A DNA stretch of 64,000 bases from the NCBI GenBank assembly GCA_013368375.1, contig JAACJP010000015.1, positions 124,001 to 188,000 of the forward strand, given 5' to 3'. Positions 46,938 through 57,313 of the stretch are shown in pieces (position 1 is the first letter of the stretch; each line of letters starts with the position of its first letter). The notes beneath the pieces are model-generated. The model saw nothing but the letters and a program-made list of their open reading frames with translations, was not told the origin of the DNA and made no database searches. The position numbers were made by a program, and so were the translations under genes. The DNA is from Tricholomella constricta (Eukaryota; Basidiomycota; Agaricomycetes; Agaricales; Lyophyllaceae).

Positions 46938-47022
46938 TGGAGTAGTCGTGCTTTGCCTTTCGTTCGTAGGTTTCGTGGTGTGTTGTGTTCTCTCGGGGGA
47001 TTCGCCTTTGCGTTTCCCCCAG
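46938..47022 (-). repeat. LTR of copy A, first part (5' LTR, split)
   Basis: Matches 40639-40723. It is cut after CCCAG, the chromovirus target duplication, and continues at 57565. Confidence 0.92.
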
Positions 47023-47256
47023 TGTAACGACGGCGCGTTACAATACGTCTATATTGAGATGCGACCTGTTTGGCATTACCTTCTGGTAATGCACGACCAT
47101 CTTTGTTATGTGAATATAAATGTCCTGTACAGTTTATGCTTAGATAATCCTTTGCACCCTCACCCTGTACACGTACTTAGCAGAATCCCACAGATTGGTC
47201 TAGCTTAACGTGTCTGGTGTCTCGCAAGGATCCCCCAACCCCGTACAACCGTTACA
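47023..47256 (+). repeat. 5' LTR of chromovirus
   Basis: 234 bp. It differs from the 3' LTR at two positions; one (gtgAatataaat against gtgTatataaat) lies in the likely TATA element. Confidence 0.93.
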
Positions 47257-47370
47257 CTTTTTTAAGCTACCCAGCTTTGCTATCTGCTTAACTGCTCTCT
47301 ATCTTCGACGTCGACTCGCTTATCAGCGCCATCACCATCACCACAACCCTGAAACGAAGATCTATCTGCG

Positions 47371-49770
47371 ATGGATCCAAACCGAGCGCCACCGAGCGCT
47401 ACCAGCGCTGAAAACACACCAACGATACAATCTATCGTCGATCCGCCAGTACCGCGACCTCCTATAGCCTATGTGCCGCCTCAACGTCGTTTGGACGAAG
47501 TCGGGCAAGGTGTAGCAGCAGCAGAGGGACCAACAGCGGTAAGTAGCCTGGAGCTACTATCAATGCACGCCACAGAGCGCCCAGCCACAAGGTTAGGCAC
47601 TCTGTGGGTCGAAACTGCTGAAGATGCGAGTCTTAGACATGCATCGGACGATGGCCCCGTACGATTGGCTCTGCAACAAGCGTACGCCGCGTACGCCGCC
47701 TCCCCAGCCCCCACTGCTGTGCCACAGTCTTCGGTACAAGCCCCAGTACACGCCAACACGGATAACCAGTCGGTTACGAGTGCGTACCTTCGACGACGGG
47801 CGTTATCGCCTGTCAGCTCGACGGCAGAATCGGACAACGGGACCCTGAACATCTTCAGGTTCTCGCCCCTCCTCAAGCGTCAGGTGCACCTCTACTGGTC
47901 AGAATACCAGTCAATGGTCCCAGACGCTAGTCGACGTACTCAGATGAATGAGAACGCGCTAGGCTCCGCCTACGTACACTGTGCGATCATGGACACGGAG
48001 CCTGATACGAACAGTATCGAATTTGTAAAGCTAGTTATCGAAGGCATTCGCTTCGAAATAGATAACTATCCTATGGCCACTGTTTTGGAAGCATCGAGGT
48101 CTTCGACACCGAAAGCTCCGCAAGCAACAGTAGGAACGACACAAGCAGCCGACAGCATCGGCCCTGTGCTCACCACGCCTGTAAAAATCGAGGATCGTGT
48201 GGATGAAACACACGACGGCGTCAAACCGATTGAGGAAAGGCCTGCGCCTGCTCAAACACTACGGTTCACAACTGAGACATCACCGCCTGTGATACAAGTC
48301 CCTGGGAATGCATCCCGTCGATACCCAATGGCAGACTCGTGGGCAGACAGAGTCGCCCTCCAGCGCGAGCGGGATCGAGACTTGCAGCAACAGGGTCATT
48401 CGGTTTACGATGACCAGGGAGTGATCTTTATCGGACGTCAGCCCGTCGACCAAATGAAGAGCATTTATTTCGAGTCGATTGGACAACCTCACGAACAGGA
48501 TAATAATGTGCAGAGTGCCCCCTACGATGAGCACCTGCAGGGACGTGATCAACAGCAAACGTTTGCTAGAGATCGACCTCCTCATGAGACTCCCGTAGTT
48601 CGTACGCATTTTACCAATGCTCGTGGACGCGGTAGGGGAATGAGCGTCGTGAACCCTATATCACGAAACCCAGGTAGACCAAGTGAAACCCCTGGGCGTG
48701 GGTTCTCGATGCCTCCGCAAGTGCGGTCAACTTCCCGAAACCCTGGAGTCGCTGAAGCCGTGGAACAACACCGAGATTCTATGCATGTACGCTTGAAAGC
48801 GCTGCTAGAAGAACAACTCGGTACACGCCTGCAACTTCCCGAGGGTAGTAAATTGAGGCGATCTGACGCGTCCAAAACTATAACTCCATACGCTGGAGGA
48901 ACCAAGTTTAGCGACCTTGAAAGGTGGCTAACGGACGTGTGCGTTCATTTAGCCGCATGCCAGTATGGTGGCGACGAACGCGACCGTGAACGCGTGCTCG
49001 TTGTACCAGAGTTTCTCAGAGGAGAAGCTAAGACATGGTACCAGCGCCACGTCGTTCATGTAAACCGTCGTCAACGCCATTGGACGTTTGAAGACGTCAT
49101 TCTTGGATTGTATGATCGCTTTGTACAGCCGTCAACAATGCAGGATGCACGAGAGGACTTCTACGATGCTACTTATAATGAGAGCATCGGAGTTCAAGGG
49201 TTTTATGACGAGCTCATGGACCACGCACAAAATATGGCTGTGTTCCCAGACGAATACACCGTGCGTGATACCTTCCTGGAAGGTATACCCAAAGATATGC
49301 TCGTCGCCCTAATTAAGGAAGGTGGATTGTCACCTGAGATAAATACAGTCGATGAGTTTGTCTCCGAGGCGAAGGCGTATGAGTCTGCCTCTAAGACAGC
49401 TGCGCACTACCTTGCTCGAAACTCACGCCGTCGTTCGCGCCGGAATCCCGAAGTAACATCTTCGAGGCCCCGCGGAGGTGGGCGAATCGGTACCACTTTC
49501 ATTCGCAAGTCCGCCTTAGCAGGAGGACTACACGCGAGAGTGGTGGCTACGCCACTGCGTGGACGAGGAGGAAAGGTGGGAGTGCAAGCACGCCCCGACC
49601 CGAACTCGGGTGCGCCACCCAATAGACAGTTGGAACGCCCCCAACTGCATTCATCTCCGACACCGAATCCGTCACCAGCGGCAGATGTCATCTGCTACAA
49701 ATGCGGAAAGAAAGGTCATTACTCGAGAGAATGTAAACAGAAACCGTACCCCGTGCGTGCTCAGATATGA
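47371..49770 (+). CDS. gag polyprotein of chromovirus
   Basis: ATG 47371, 799 residues. A long disordered N-terminal half, an RG-rich patch (NARGRGRGMSVVNP), then the capsid-like region (LERWLTDVCVHLAACQYGG, FLRGEAKTWYQRHV, RFVQPSTMQDAREDFYD, GFYDELMDHAQNMAVFPDEY). It ends with one CCHC knuckle (CYKCGKKGHYSREC). Long for a Ty3 gag. The TGA stop at 49768-49770 is in frame with the following protease, so it is either a suppressible stop or a decayed CGA. Confidence 0.88.
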   Translation: MDPNRAPPSATSAENTPTIQSIVDPPVPRPPIAYVPPQRRLDEVGQGVAAAEGPTAVSSLELLSMHATERPATRLGTLWVETAEDASLRHASDDGPVRLALQQAYAAYAASPAPTAVPQSSVQAPVHANTDNQSVTSAYLRRRALSPVSSTAESDNGTLNIFRFSPLLKRQVHLYWSEYQSMVPDASRRTQMNENALGSAYVHCAIMDTEPDTNSIEFVKLVIEGIRFEIDNYPMATVLEASRSSTPKAPQATVGTTQAADSIGPVLTTPVKIEDRVDETHDGVKPIEERPAPAQTLRFTTETSPPVIQVPGNASRRYPMADSWADRVALQRERDRDLQQQGHSVYDDQGVIFIGRQPVDQMKSIYFESIGQPHEQDNNVQSAPYDEHLQGRDQQQTFARDRPPHETPVVRTHFTNARGRGRGMSVVNPISRNPGRPSETPGRGFSMPPQVRSTSRNPGVAEAVEQHRDSMHVRLKALLEEQLGTRLQLPEGSKLRRSDASKTITPYAGGTKFSDLERWLTDVCVHLAACQYGGDERDRERVLVVPEFLRGEAKTWYQRHVVHVNRRQRHWTFEDVILGLYDRFVQPSTMQDAREDFYDATYNESIGVQGFYDELMDHAQNMAVFPDEYTVRDTFLEGIPKDMLVALIKEGGLSPEINTVDEFVSEAKAYESASKTAAHYLARNSRRRSRRNPEVTSSRPRGGGRIGTTFIRKSALAGGLHARVVATPLRGRGGKVGVQARPDPNSGAPPNRQLERPQLHSSPTPNPSPAADVICYKCGKKGHYSRECKQKPYPVRAQI

Positions 49771-50514
49771 GCCGCTCGGACCGCAGTTGATGAAGAGGAC
49801 GATGATTCGGACATGGATCAGGAGAATGAGGCTGATGACGAGAGTGGACATACCTCTGCTAATGAAGCGGATAATCCACCTGAGTCGTTGGTAGACAGCG
49901 ACAGCGATGAACTCATTGAGGTCGATGTCTATGATAATGACTACTACTCCCGAGACAGCGAGACTGAAGTCCTGAGGGCGATAACGGCATTACCGTTGGA
50001 TGAAACTCGCCAGATAAAGATGCGCAAAGTACATCTTCGCGCATCGAAAGTAGCTAAGGCTCGCCCAGTGCATAAGCGCGACGACAAGGAGTGTTTGGCC
50101 ACATATGTCAATGTAGGCGGACACGACGCGTGGACGCTATGGGACTCGGGTAGTACAACTACGGGCGTAACCCCGGCGTTTTCCCAGGTAGCGGGATTGC
50201 GCGTGTTCCCGTTGGACGCGCCAATAACGCTGCAATTGGGAACGATTGGAAGTCGCTCGACAGTGAACTTTGGGTCTGATGCGTTAGTTAAAACACACGG
50301 ATCTGAAGAAAAGCTGTATGTCGATATAGCAAACTTTGACCGATATGACATGATTATCGGTACACCGTTTATGCGAAAGCATGGAGTTATCCTTGATTTC
50401 GCGATGAATACAGTTGTGGTCAACGGTGTATCAACCGAAGCCACGAAGGTAGACCTCCGAGATACTGATGGACGGCTGCGCCGCTATCGTACCACGGATA
50501 AACCCCGGGATTGA
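49771..50514 (+). CDS. retropepsin-like protease segment of chromovirus
   Basis: In the gag frame after the TGA. An acidic linker (DEEDDDSDMDQEN) is followed by an aspartic protease fold: TLWDSGSTTTGVTP (catalytic DSG) and DMIIGTPFMRKHGVILDF (the conserved IIG..F motif). It ends at TGA 50512-50514, again in frame with the RT segment. Whether this is a separate product or part of one interrupted polyprotein cannot be told from sequence. Confidence 0.8.
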   Translation, partial: AARTAVDEEDDDSDMDQENEADDESGHTSANEADNPPESLVDSDSDELIEVDVYDNDYYSRDSETEVLRAITALPLDETRQIKMRKVHLRASKVAKARPVHKRDDKECLATYVNVGGHDAWTLWDSGSTTTGVTPAFSQVAGLRVFPLDAPITLQLGTIGSRSTVNFGSDALVKTHGSEEKLYVDIANFDRYDMIIGTPFMRKHGVILDFAMNTVVVNGVSTEATKVDLRDTDGRLRRYRTTDKPRD

Positions 50515-50553
50515 CTCCCACGAGTCACAGTAGAAGACGTTCCGGAGGAAGAG

Positions 50554-53148
50554 GTGCACAAAATGCATAGTCTTCCGTCGGACGCGCCATGTCTACTGAT
50601 GAGCGAGGAAGAGTATATAGATACTCTTCAGGGGGAGAAAGGGTCAACCGAGTATGAAAAGAAAGCCAAAACGCACAAAATGCAGCACAAAGAACCCAAA
50701 TCTTCGCAAATCGATAATTTGGATAGCACTGAGGAGAAGGTAAAATTACCGGAACCACAAGTGTCACCACAAGTGGTGCAGGAGAAACCCAAGCGAACAT
50801 TTTGGGATCGACCTGTACCACATCCGCACGTCGATTGGGCGTACGATCCTCGAATGCCATTTGAATGGAACGAGGTAATTGCGTCCATGCGTGCATATAC
50901 GCGAGTCCAAGCGCCTCAAGGCGAGATATATCGCGATGCGCGCCCAGACGAGATATCCGAACCGTCAGTATACGTCGGGACAATAGCTGGTAGTACTACA
51001 GGAAGTACACCACAGTCACGACAAGTACGACTGGAAGTACCAGATGAGACGGAAGAACGGATACAAGCCCTCCGCGATAGGTATGATAAACCAACCACGG
51101 AGGGGAAGCGACGAAAGGATGGGAATACAAAAATCAAAAGTAAACTCACTACTGAAGATTATCCCCGCCTACGTCAGCAATGGCATGATGAGTTTCAAGG
51201 TATGGTGAACGGAACTCCTAACACGTTACCACCATGGAGGGAAGTTAACCATGAGATTCATTTAATCGATGAGAATGCACGGTATCACTATCACTTACCG
51301 CGGTGCCCAAATTCGCTGAGAGAAGAATTCCACGCGAAGATAAACCGCTATGTGGATGCTAAATGGTGGGAGCCACGGTCCGTCAGCCAAGCAGCCCCAC
51401 TACTGTGCATACCGAAGAAAGATGGTTCGCTACGAACTGCACTCGACGCACGTCAACGAAACGATAACACCGTGAAAGACGTGACACCACTACCCGATCA
51501 AGAAATTATTCGGGAAGATGTGGCACGGGCGAAGATTAGATCAAAAATTGATCTAACCGACGCCTATGAGCAAGTGCGTATACGACCAGAGGATGTACAT
51601 AAAACAGCCTTTGCGACTATCGCCGGCACCTATGTCAGCAATATAATGCAAATAGGTGACTGCAACGCACCTGCCACATTCCAGAGACTCATGACGTCGA
51701 CCTTTCGAGACTTGATTGGTAGATTCATGCATGTCTACCTGGATGATATCTTTATCTTTTCAGAATTGATAGAAGAGCATGAGAAACACCTACGAATAGT
51801 ATTCGAGAGACTCAGAGCTGCTTCTTTGTATCTGAAATGGAAGAAATGCGAATTATACGCTGAACGCGTTGATTGCCTTGGACACATTATCGACGATCGC
51901 GGTATACACCCTGATGTCGATAAACTAAGCCGCATACGCGAATGGCGAACACCACGATCATATAATGATATTCAGCGGTTCGTCGGACTAGTAAATTACT
52001 TGGGTAACTTCCTACCTGATATTACTGCGTATACGGGACCCCTCATGTCCATGACGCAAAACGGGTTGCCGTTTCATTGGAGACCGATCCATGATCGGTG
52101 TTTTCAAATGATAAAACAAATATGTTGTAGGACACCAGTCATACAGCCTATAGACGTTAAGAATAAAGACCCTATATGGCTTATATGCGATGCCTCGAAG
52201 ACCGGCGTCGGAGCCATGTACGGCCAAGGACCCACTTGGCAGACATGTCGGCCCGCTGGGTTCATGTCGAAGAAGTTCACGAGCGCTCAGCAAAATTATG
52301 CTGTACACGAGCTCGAAACTCTTGCGATTCTAGAAGCCCTATTAAAATGGGAAGATAAATTGGTTGGTTACAATATCCATGTAATCACAGACCATAAAGT
52401 GCTAGAGTTCTTCAAAACTCAAGTAAATCTGTCACCGCGTCAACGACGCTGGAACGATTATATGTCTCGGTTCACCTTTGACATTACATATGTAAAAGGA
52501 GAACTGAACAAAGTAGCTGATTGCTTATCCCGCTACTTTGAAGGAGACGCACCTAATGAGGTGCAGAGCGTCAACGACTATGTACGCGCTGACGCGCGAA
52601 TAGATCCAGACGGAGAGGATCTCCCACCTTCACGACTGCAAGAAGTGGCTGAACGAGTTATTGAAATTCGAGCCATGCAGGACGTGGAAGTGAGGCGTAG
52701 TCGCCGCCTCCAGGAACGGCGTGAGGATCGAGAAATCGAAGCCGCCATCCTGGAAGAGTTTCAGCGACCTACCGTACAGTCTGAATCCTTGACCGGTCAA
52801 CAACCGGATGGGGCTCCTTCAGAACGCGAACAAACGTTGGGCGAGGCATTGTTTCAACAGCCCGCACCGGCGCTGCGTCCAGACCTACACCCACGGAATG
52901 GCGATGCTTCATTCCTGGAGGTAGTACGGAAAGGTTACAAAACCGATAAATTGTTCACGGTAATAATGGACAAGCCCGGTGAATTCACGCATTTTACACA
53001 CCGAGATGCGTTAATTTGGACAACGAATCCAGCCGGCGTAGAAGTTCTATGTGTTCCTCGTGATCGTAAATTGATCACTCAACTCATAGAACAAGCACAT
53101 ACGTCCGTTGGACACTTTGGAGCCCAGCGTACCACGGAATACCTCTGA
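50554..53148 (+). CDS. RT-RNase H segment of chromovirus pol
   Basis: 864 residues from ATG 50554. After an acidic/basic linker, RT motifs are AAPLLCIPKKDGSLR, KIDLTDAYEQVRIRPED, GDCNAPATFQRLM and HVYLDDIFIFS (YLDD near residue 395). RNase H carries WLICDASKTGVGAMYG (D), HELETLAILEAL (E), HVITDHKVLEFF (D) and KVADCLSRYF. The tail is Arg/Glu-rich, then the start of the integrase HHCC finger (AHTSVGHFGAQRTTEYL). TGA 53146-53148 cuts inside that finger, in frame with the rest of integrase. Confidence 0.88.
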   Translation: MHKMHSLPSDAPCLLMSEEEYIDTLQGEKGSTEYEKKAKTHKMQHKEPKSSQIDNLDSTEEKVKLPEPQVSPQVVQEKPKRTFWDRPVPHPHVDWAYDPRMPFEWNEVIASMRAYTRVQAPQGEIYRDARPDEISEPSVYVGTIAGSTTGSTPQSRQVRLEVPDETEERIQALRDRYDKPTTEGKRRKDGNTKIKSKLTTEDYPRLRQQWHDEFQGMVNGTPNTLPPWREVNHEIHLIDENARYHYHLPRCPNSLREEFHAKINRYVDAKWWEPRSVSQAAPLLCIPKKDGSLRTALDARQRNDNTVKDVTPLPDQEIIREDVARAKIRSKIDLTDAYEQVRIRPEDVHKTAFATIAGTYVSNIMQIGDCNAPATFQRLMTSTFRDLIGRFMHVYLDDIFIFSELIEEHEKHLRIVFERLRAASLYLKWKKCELYAERVDCLGHIIDDRGIHPDVDKLSRIREWRTPRSYNDIQRFVGLVNYLGNFLPDITAYTGPLMSMTQNGLPFHWRPIHDRCFQMIKQICCRTPVIQPIDVKNKDPIWLICDASKTGVGAMYGQGPTWQTCRPAGFMSKKFTSAQQNYAVHELETLAILEALLKWEDKLVGYNIHVITDHKVLEFFKTQVNLSPRQRRWNDYMSRFTFDITYVKGELNKVADCLSRYFEGDAPNEVQSVNDYVRADARIDPDGEDLPPSRLQEVAERVIEIRAMQDVEVRRSRRLQERREDREIEAAILEEFQRPTVQSESLTGQQPDGAPSEREQTLGEALFQQPAPALRPDLHPRNGDASFLEVVRKGYKTDKLFTVIMDKPGEFTHFTHRDALIWTTNPAGVEVLCVPRDRKLITQLIEQAHTSVGHFGAQRTTEYL

Positions 53149-54381
53149 CACTGGTACTGGTGGCCCACCATTACCGCAGAAGTTCGCAAGTTCTGTCAAA
53201 CTTGTGAGTCATGTCAGCGAGCCAAGGGTTTGAATCAAAAACCTGCTGGCAAAATACATTCGCTACCAGTGCCCATTAAACCATGGGACTCCATCGGAAC
53301 GGACTTTATAGGCCCGTTCCCTGAATCAAAAGGCTATAATTACCTGTGGGTTATTATGTGCCGCATGACGAGCATGGTGCATTTAATTCCAGTACATACG
53401 CGCATGACCGCGTCAGAATTGTCCTGGATATACATGCGCGAGATTGTTCGTCTGCATGGTCTTCCTAGTTCCATCGTGAGCGATAGGGACTCGAAGTTCA
53501 CCTCCAAATGGTGGCGAGAACTTCACAAGATCCTTGGATCGAAACTGCTCATGTCCACATCGTTTCATCCTCAAACAGATGGACAGACTGAGCGTGCAAA
53601 CCGCAGTATCGGACAAATATTCCGTACTGTGGTGCGCCATGACCAGAAAGACTGGGTCGATCGCGTAGATATGACCGAGTTCGCACTTAATGCGAGTATA
53701 TCGGAGACAACCAAATACGCGCCATTCGAACTCAACAGCGGATACATGCCCTCCATGATCAAGGAAATTCGCAGTGATAATGTGATTTCTCGGGGTATTC
53801 GCCAGTTCGCAGAACAAGCCCTTTCGAATCTCGCGGAAGCCCACGATGCTATTATCGAGGCCCGCGTATTCCAAGCGCTGAATGCGAATAAACGCCGGAG
53901 TGATGATCCTAAGATTAGCACTGGTGATTTAGTTTACCTATCTACGAAGAACTTAAATCTTCCAAAGGGTAGAGCACGCAAATTGTGCCCCAAGTTCGTG
54001 GGGCCTTATCGTGTCTTGAAGGCAGAGCCAGAAACGTCAAATTATACGTTGGAACTGCCTTCCGCGCTTCAGCAGCGCCGCTTACACGCGAAGTTTCATG
54101 TGTCCGTGCTGAGACCGTATTACGCTACGGAGGACGCACTGTTCCCGAATCGAGCGCACCCAGAGCCTTACGACTTTGGTGCACCAGACGACCACGAGTG
54201 GTTCGTCGAGGAGATTCTGGGACATAGGTGGTCCGAGGGCACCATTGAATTTCAAGTTCGATGGTCCCTGGGGGACACTACGTGGGAGCCGCGTGAGCAC
54301 TGCGAATCCCTGGCAGCTCTCGATAGATACCTCGAGCTCCAGGGGGTGAAGCGTATATCGCAGCTCGCAAAGCTGCGCTGA
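53149..54381 (+). CDS. integrase with chromodomain, chromovirus pol C-terminal segment
   Basis: Same frame as the RT segment. It opens with HWYWWPTITAEVRKFC and CQTCESC (rest of the HHCC finger). The DDE core has GTDFIGPFPES (D), VSDRDSKFTS (D) and QTDGQTERANRSIG (E). The GPY/F module (KFVGPYRVLKAEP) is followed by a C-terminal chromodomain (FVEEILGHRWSEGTIEFQVRW, then TTWEPREH). Chromodomain integrases direct insertion to marked chromatin. The first ATG after the stop is at 53230, so the core alone could be made only by reinitiation. Confidence 0.85.
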   Translation, partial: HWYWWPTITAEVRKFCQTCESCQRAKGLNQKPAGKIHSLPVPIKPWDSIGTDFIGPFPESKGYNYLWVIMCRMTSMVHLIPVHTRMTASELSWIYMREIVRLHGLPSSIVSDRDSKFTSKWWRELHKILGSKLLMSTSFHPQTDGQTERANRSIGQIFRTVVRHDQKDWVDRVDMTEFALNASISETTKYAPFELNSGYMPSMIKEIRSDNVISRGIRQFAEQALSNLAEAHDAIIEARVFQALNANKRRSDDPKISTGDLVYLSTKNLNLPKGRARKLCPKFVGPYRVLKAEPETSNYTLELPSALQQRRLHAKFHVSVLRPYYATEDALFPNRAHPEPYDFGAPDDHEWFVEEILGHRWSEGTIEFQVRWSLGDTTWEPREHCESLAALDRYLELQGVKRISQLAKLR

Positions 54382-54522
54382 GGTGTGGCATGCAATGTGC
54401 GCCACACAGCCACAGCGTGGCTGGACTCGATCACTTCGATCGAGTGGAGCTCCGATCGGGGGAGCGAAAAATTTTCTCTCTGCCCCCTTGTGCACTACCA
54501 CTATCACTAGAAATCGCACCTA

Positions 54523-57171
54523 ATGTCGTCTGGACAAGAATCACTGAGTTTTCGAGGAAACTCGAGAGGGGGAGGAATGCGTGGACGCCGCGGTCGCAAT
54601 AACCGCAGCGCTACGAGTAATTCACCTCGCGTACAACATGCACAACAAACTACGCAACCGCAAAACCAAGCACAGTCTCCACTGTCGTTTGGATCGATAG
54701 CATACCAGCCAACAATGGTACCGAGCTATCAGCCGTTCGAAGGACAGAATCCTTCCAACACAGGCGAGACGCCTGCTCCTGGACCCGCCGTTGAGCGCCT
54801 GCACGCTCCAATGGATGTCGATGGACATGGAGCAGGGCAACTCGAGCCTGGACAGCTGCCTGATGCTAAGAACAGAAGCGTCGAGATGGGACGCCCCTCA
54901 CAACAGCGTGGTGGTAACAAACCACACCGCCCAAAGGGGGGTGAACGAGCCGTCGAAGAGAAGGAAGGAAATCCCTCGAACTCTCACGGAAATACTCGAG
55001 GTACGCATGCTGCGCCACGCAACGCAGCACATGCTAATATGGGAACGAACCCAGACGGTATATTCAACCGCCTCGAGACCGTCGGAGTAGCACCCGACTT
55101 TGTAGTCAACTTTATCCATGATGGAATGGCAAGGGTCGTGATAGGACAACTACTCGACACCATTGACCGCCTTCAACGAGAAGTTGATCAGCAAACTATG
55201 GCTAAACGCCACATCACCGAGGAGCTGCAACGCGCGCTACGTAAGCGCCCCGCATCGCCGAACGCGATGCCTTATACCGACAAGCGTAGTCGGATGCAGG
55301 GTCCTCAGACCGCACCCACATCGGTGCAGTCCACGGCGCCAGCGCAAGAAATAGGATCTGCGCCCACAAGCGCCGCCAAAGTACCTCTAGTGATCCCCAC
55401 TATTGAGGTACCCTTTCCTCTTGGCGTACCTCCGCACATTGATGCTGGACGTATTGTACTTACGATACGTCAGGCCTTTGCGGTGCCCGAGCAGATGCCC
55501 GTCGACGATGTACGATTGGCCGACGCTAGCTCGCCTGCCGATGAACCGATGCAAGAGACTGTAGAGCCCTCTACCATCGGTACGCTGAAGGAGGAACCAG
55601 CAAGCGAAACCGCCGACGAGCGTAGCTTACGAATGAAGCACAACGCCTCAGTCCGCCGTGACCGCCTTGCTGCAGACCGAGAAGCCAACGAACGCTTGAA
55701 GTATAACTTCGAGACATTCGTCGGACGCATTCCAGATACTATTGGCGTACTACACATCAATGGTACTCCCGAACGCCACAACGTGTTTGGTGGACTACTT
55801 CACCGACGCCTGTACTGGTCACCGTACAGTAATACGGTGTTTGCCTCTCAGAGCGCTAGTCGCGCTCTAGAATACGAACGTGAACACAAAACCGCATTCA
55901 ATGCGACAGGCTCACCTTTGTACAAGGGTGCACCTCGTGGGTTCCCTATGTCCCCTCGAGACATCCGCAATCTGGTTCATTTCCGTGACGATAACTTCAA
56001 CATGGATACTGAACGTGTGGAAGCCCACTACCTACTCTGGGACTTCTATCGTATCGCTTCACGATACGCCGAACCCCACAGAGACCGGACTATGAAGTTT
56101 ATCCTTCAACGAGAATACTTCGATCCGGCTCACAAACCATCGATACGCGATGACGCTGCGTGGACACGACCTGTGTTACCACCGCCCGCTGGAGTATTGT
56201 CCACTTCAGCGCGCAACCCTCGAACCCGAGGTGCGGGTTTACCCATACCATCGGTATCGCAAGCCCTGGACTTCAACGTGTGGGGACAATATATTGTACA
56301 CCACGGAAGGCCAGGCCTAGACAACGTATACAGCGGTCTAGTGATCGACTACAACTTCTCGATCCACTTCCGCACTGTGGTCGGGTACGCCCTTGGTCGC
56401 GCCATAAGCCCTACCCGAGCCGCATCTCGTGTCGCATTCGTGCGCCTATACGCCATGATCATTGCTCGACCGAACCTCTATCGAGAAGCCGTGGAATCGT
56501 GGAATGCCATTCACCCATTGGATCGCATCCCCGACCACTTACCTTCTACGGCAAGCCTTGGCCGCTTAGCTCTTCCTGAGGAGCATGCCGCCAACTTAAC
56601 CGAAACGGACGTAATCCGTACGCTTTTAGCCAATCGACTACCCGTCGCTTGGATTGATCACGCCTATCCCTACGGCCTCCACTACTTGGATGCGCATTAT
56701 ACGGGAACCACAATTGATCGTACACTATACGACAATGTGGACGACGACCGACTTGTTCGGCTATGTCGTTACGGGATACCCCCGGCCATTCCTCAATGGG
56801 ATGGATGGCGACAGCCGACTCGCGATGATATCGCTAGACTCCACGTACTACTCGACTGCGAGAAAGAGCGAGGACTGGACACTGCGCATGTTCGCGGCCT
56901 ACACCCTGTAGGATACGACATCACGTCGATGAAATTCATCACCGGACGTGACCGCGAAGCTACTGTACTCTACGACGGCGATCTGGTGTTTAACGATACC
57001 ACTGACCCGTCTGCGCCACCACCTATGGTGGAAGGTCCTCCGCTCCCAACTATCGAGTCCACTACGTCGCCAGCACCCTCTGCTCCATCTAGTTCATCTG
57101 CACCACTGGTCCTTCTACCAGAGGCTAACGCTTCTGATGACCATGCGATGGATGTAGTCGAGAAGGCTTAA
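54523..57171 (+). CDS. ORF3 of chromovirus: large protein of unknown function
   Basis: ATG 54523, 882 residues, uninterrupted, 141 bp after integrase and 154 bp before the 3' LTR. Residues 1-200 are low-complexity and Gln/Asn/Pro-rich with an RG patch (GGGMRGRRGRNNR). Residues about 208-243 look like a coiled coil (LLDTIDRLQREVDQQ, ITEELQRALRKR). Residues about 390-830 look folded and Tyr/Trp/Arg-rich (RLYWSPYSNTVFASQS, LDFNVWGQYIVHHG, HAYPYGLHYLDAHYTG, PQWDGWRQPTRDDIARLH). No signal peptide or membrane segment is visible, so it does not look like an envelope protein despite its position. Local features suggest an RNA-binding or structural protein. No recognised family. Confidence 0.8.
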   Translation: MSSGQESLSFRGNSRGGGMRGRRGRNNRSATSNSPRVQHAQQTTQPQNQAQSPLSFGSIAYQPTMVPSYQPFEGQNPSNTGETPAPGPAVERLHAPMDVDGHGAGQLEPGQLPDAKNRSVEMGRPSQQRGGNKPHRPKGGERAVEEKEGNPSNSHGNTRGTHAAPRNAAHANMGTNPDGIFNRLETVGVAPDFVVNFIHDGMARVVIGQLLDTIDRLQREVDQQTMAKRHITEELQRALRKRPASPNAMPYTDKRSRMQGPQTAPTSVQSTAPAQEIGSAPTSAAKVPLVIPTIEVPFPLGVPPHIDAGRIVLTIRQAFAVPEQMPVDDVRLADASSPADEPMQETVEPSTIGTLKEEPASETADERSLRMKHNASVRRDRLAADREANERLKYNFETFVGRIPDTIGVLHINGTPERHNVFGGLLHRRLYWSPYSNTVFASQSASRALEYEREHKTAFNATGSPLYKGAPRGFPMSPRDIRNLVHFRDDNFNMDTERVEAHYLLWDFYRIASRYAEPHRDRTMKFILQREYFDPAHKPSIRDDAAWTRPVLPPPAGVLSTSARNPRTRGAGLPIPSVSQALDFNVWGQYIVHHGRPGLDNVYSGLVIDYNFSIHFRTVVGYALGRAISPTRAASRVAFVRLYAMIIARPNLYREAVESWNAIHPLDRIPDHLPSTASLGRLALPEEHAANLTETDVIRTLLANRLPVAWIDHAYPYGLHYLDAHYTGTTIDRTLYDNVDDDRLVRLCRYGIPPAIPQWDGWRQPTRDDIARLHVLLDCEKERGLDTAHVRGLHPVGYDITSMKFITGRDREATVLYDGDLVFNDTTDPSAPPPMVEGPPLPTIESTTSPAPSAPSSSSAPLVLLPEANASDDHAMDVVEKA

Positions 57172-57313
57172 CGACAACGTCGAGTGTACGCCACAGTCAT
57201 GGTAGTCGTCGAAATACATACGCGATCACTAATTGAGCGGGAGTTGTATACTCACGCTTTGTACTTATAATAATAACCATGCACATCCATCTGCTGAGAT
57301 CATACATTGATCT

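Noticed and set aside
54523..57171. Envelope-like gene in the chromovirus
   Set aside because: No signal peptide, no membrane segment, and the N-terminus is disordered and RG/Gln-rich.
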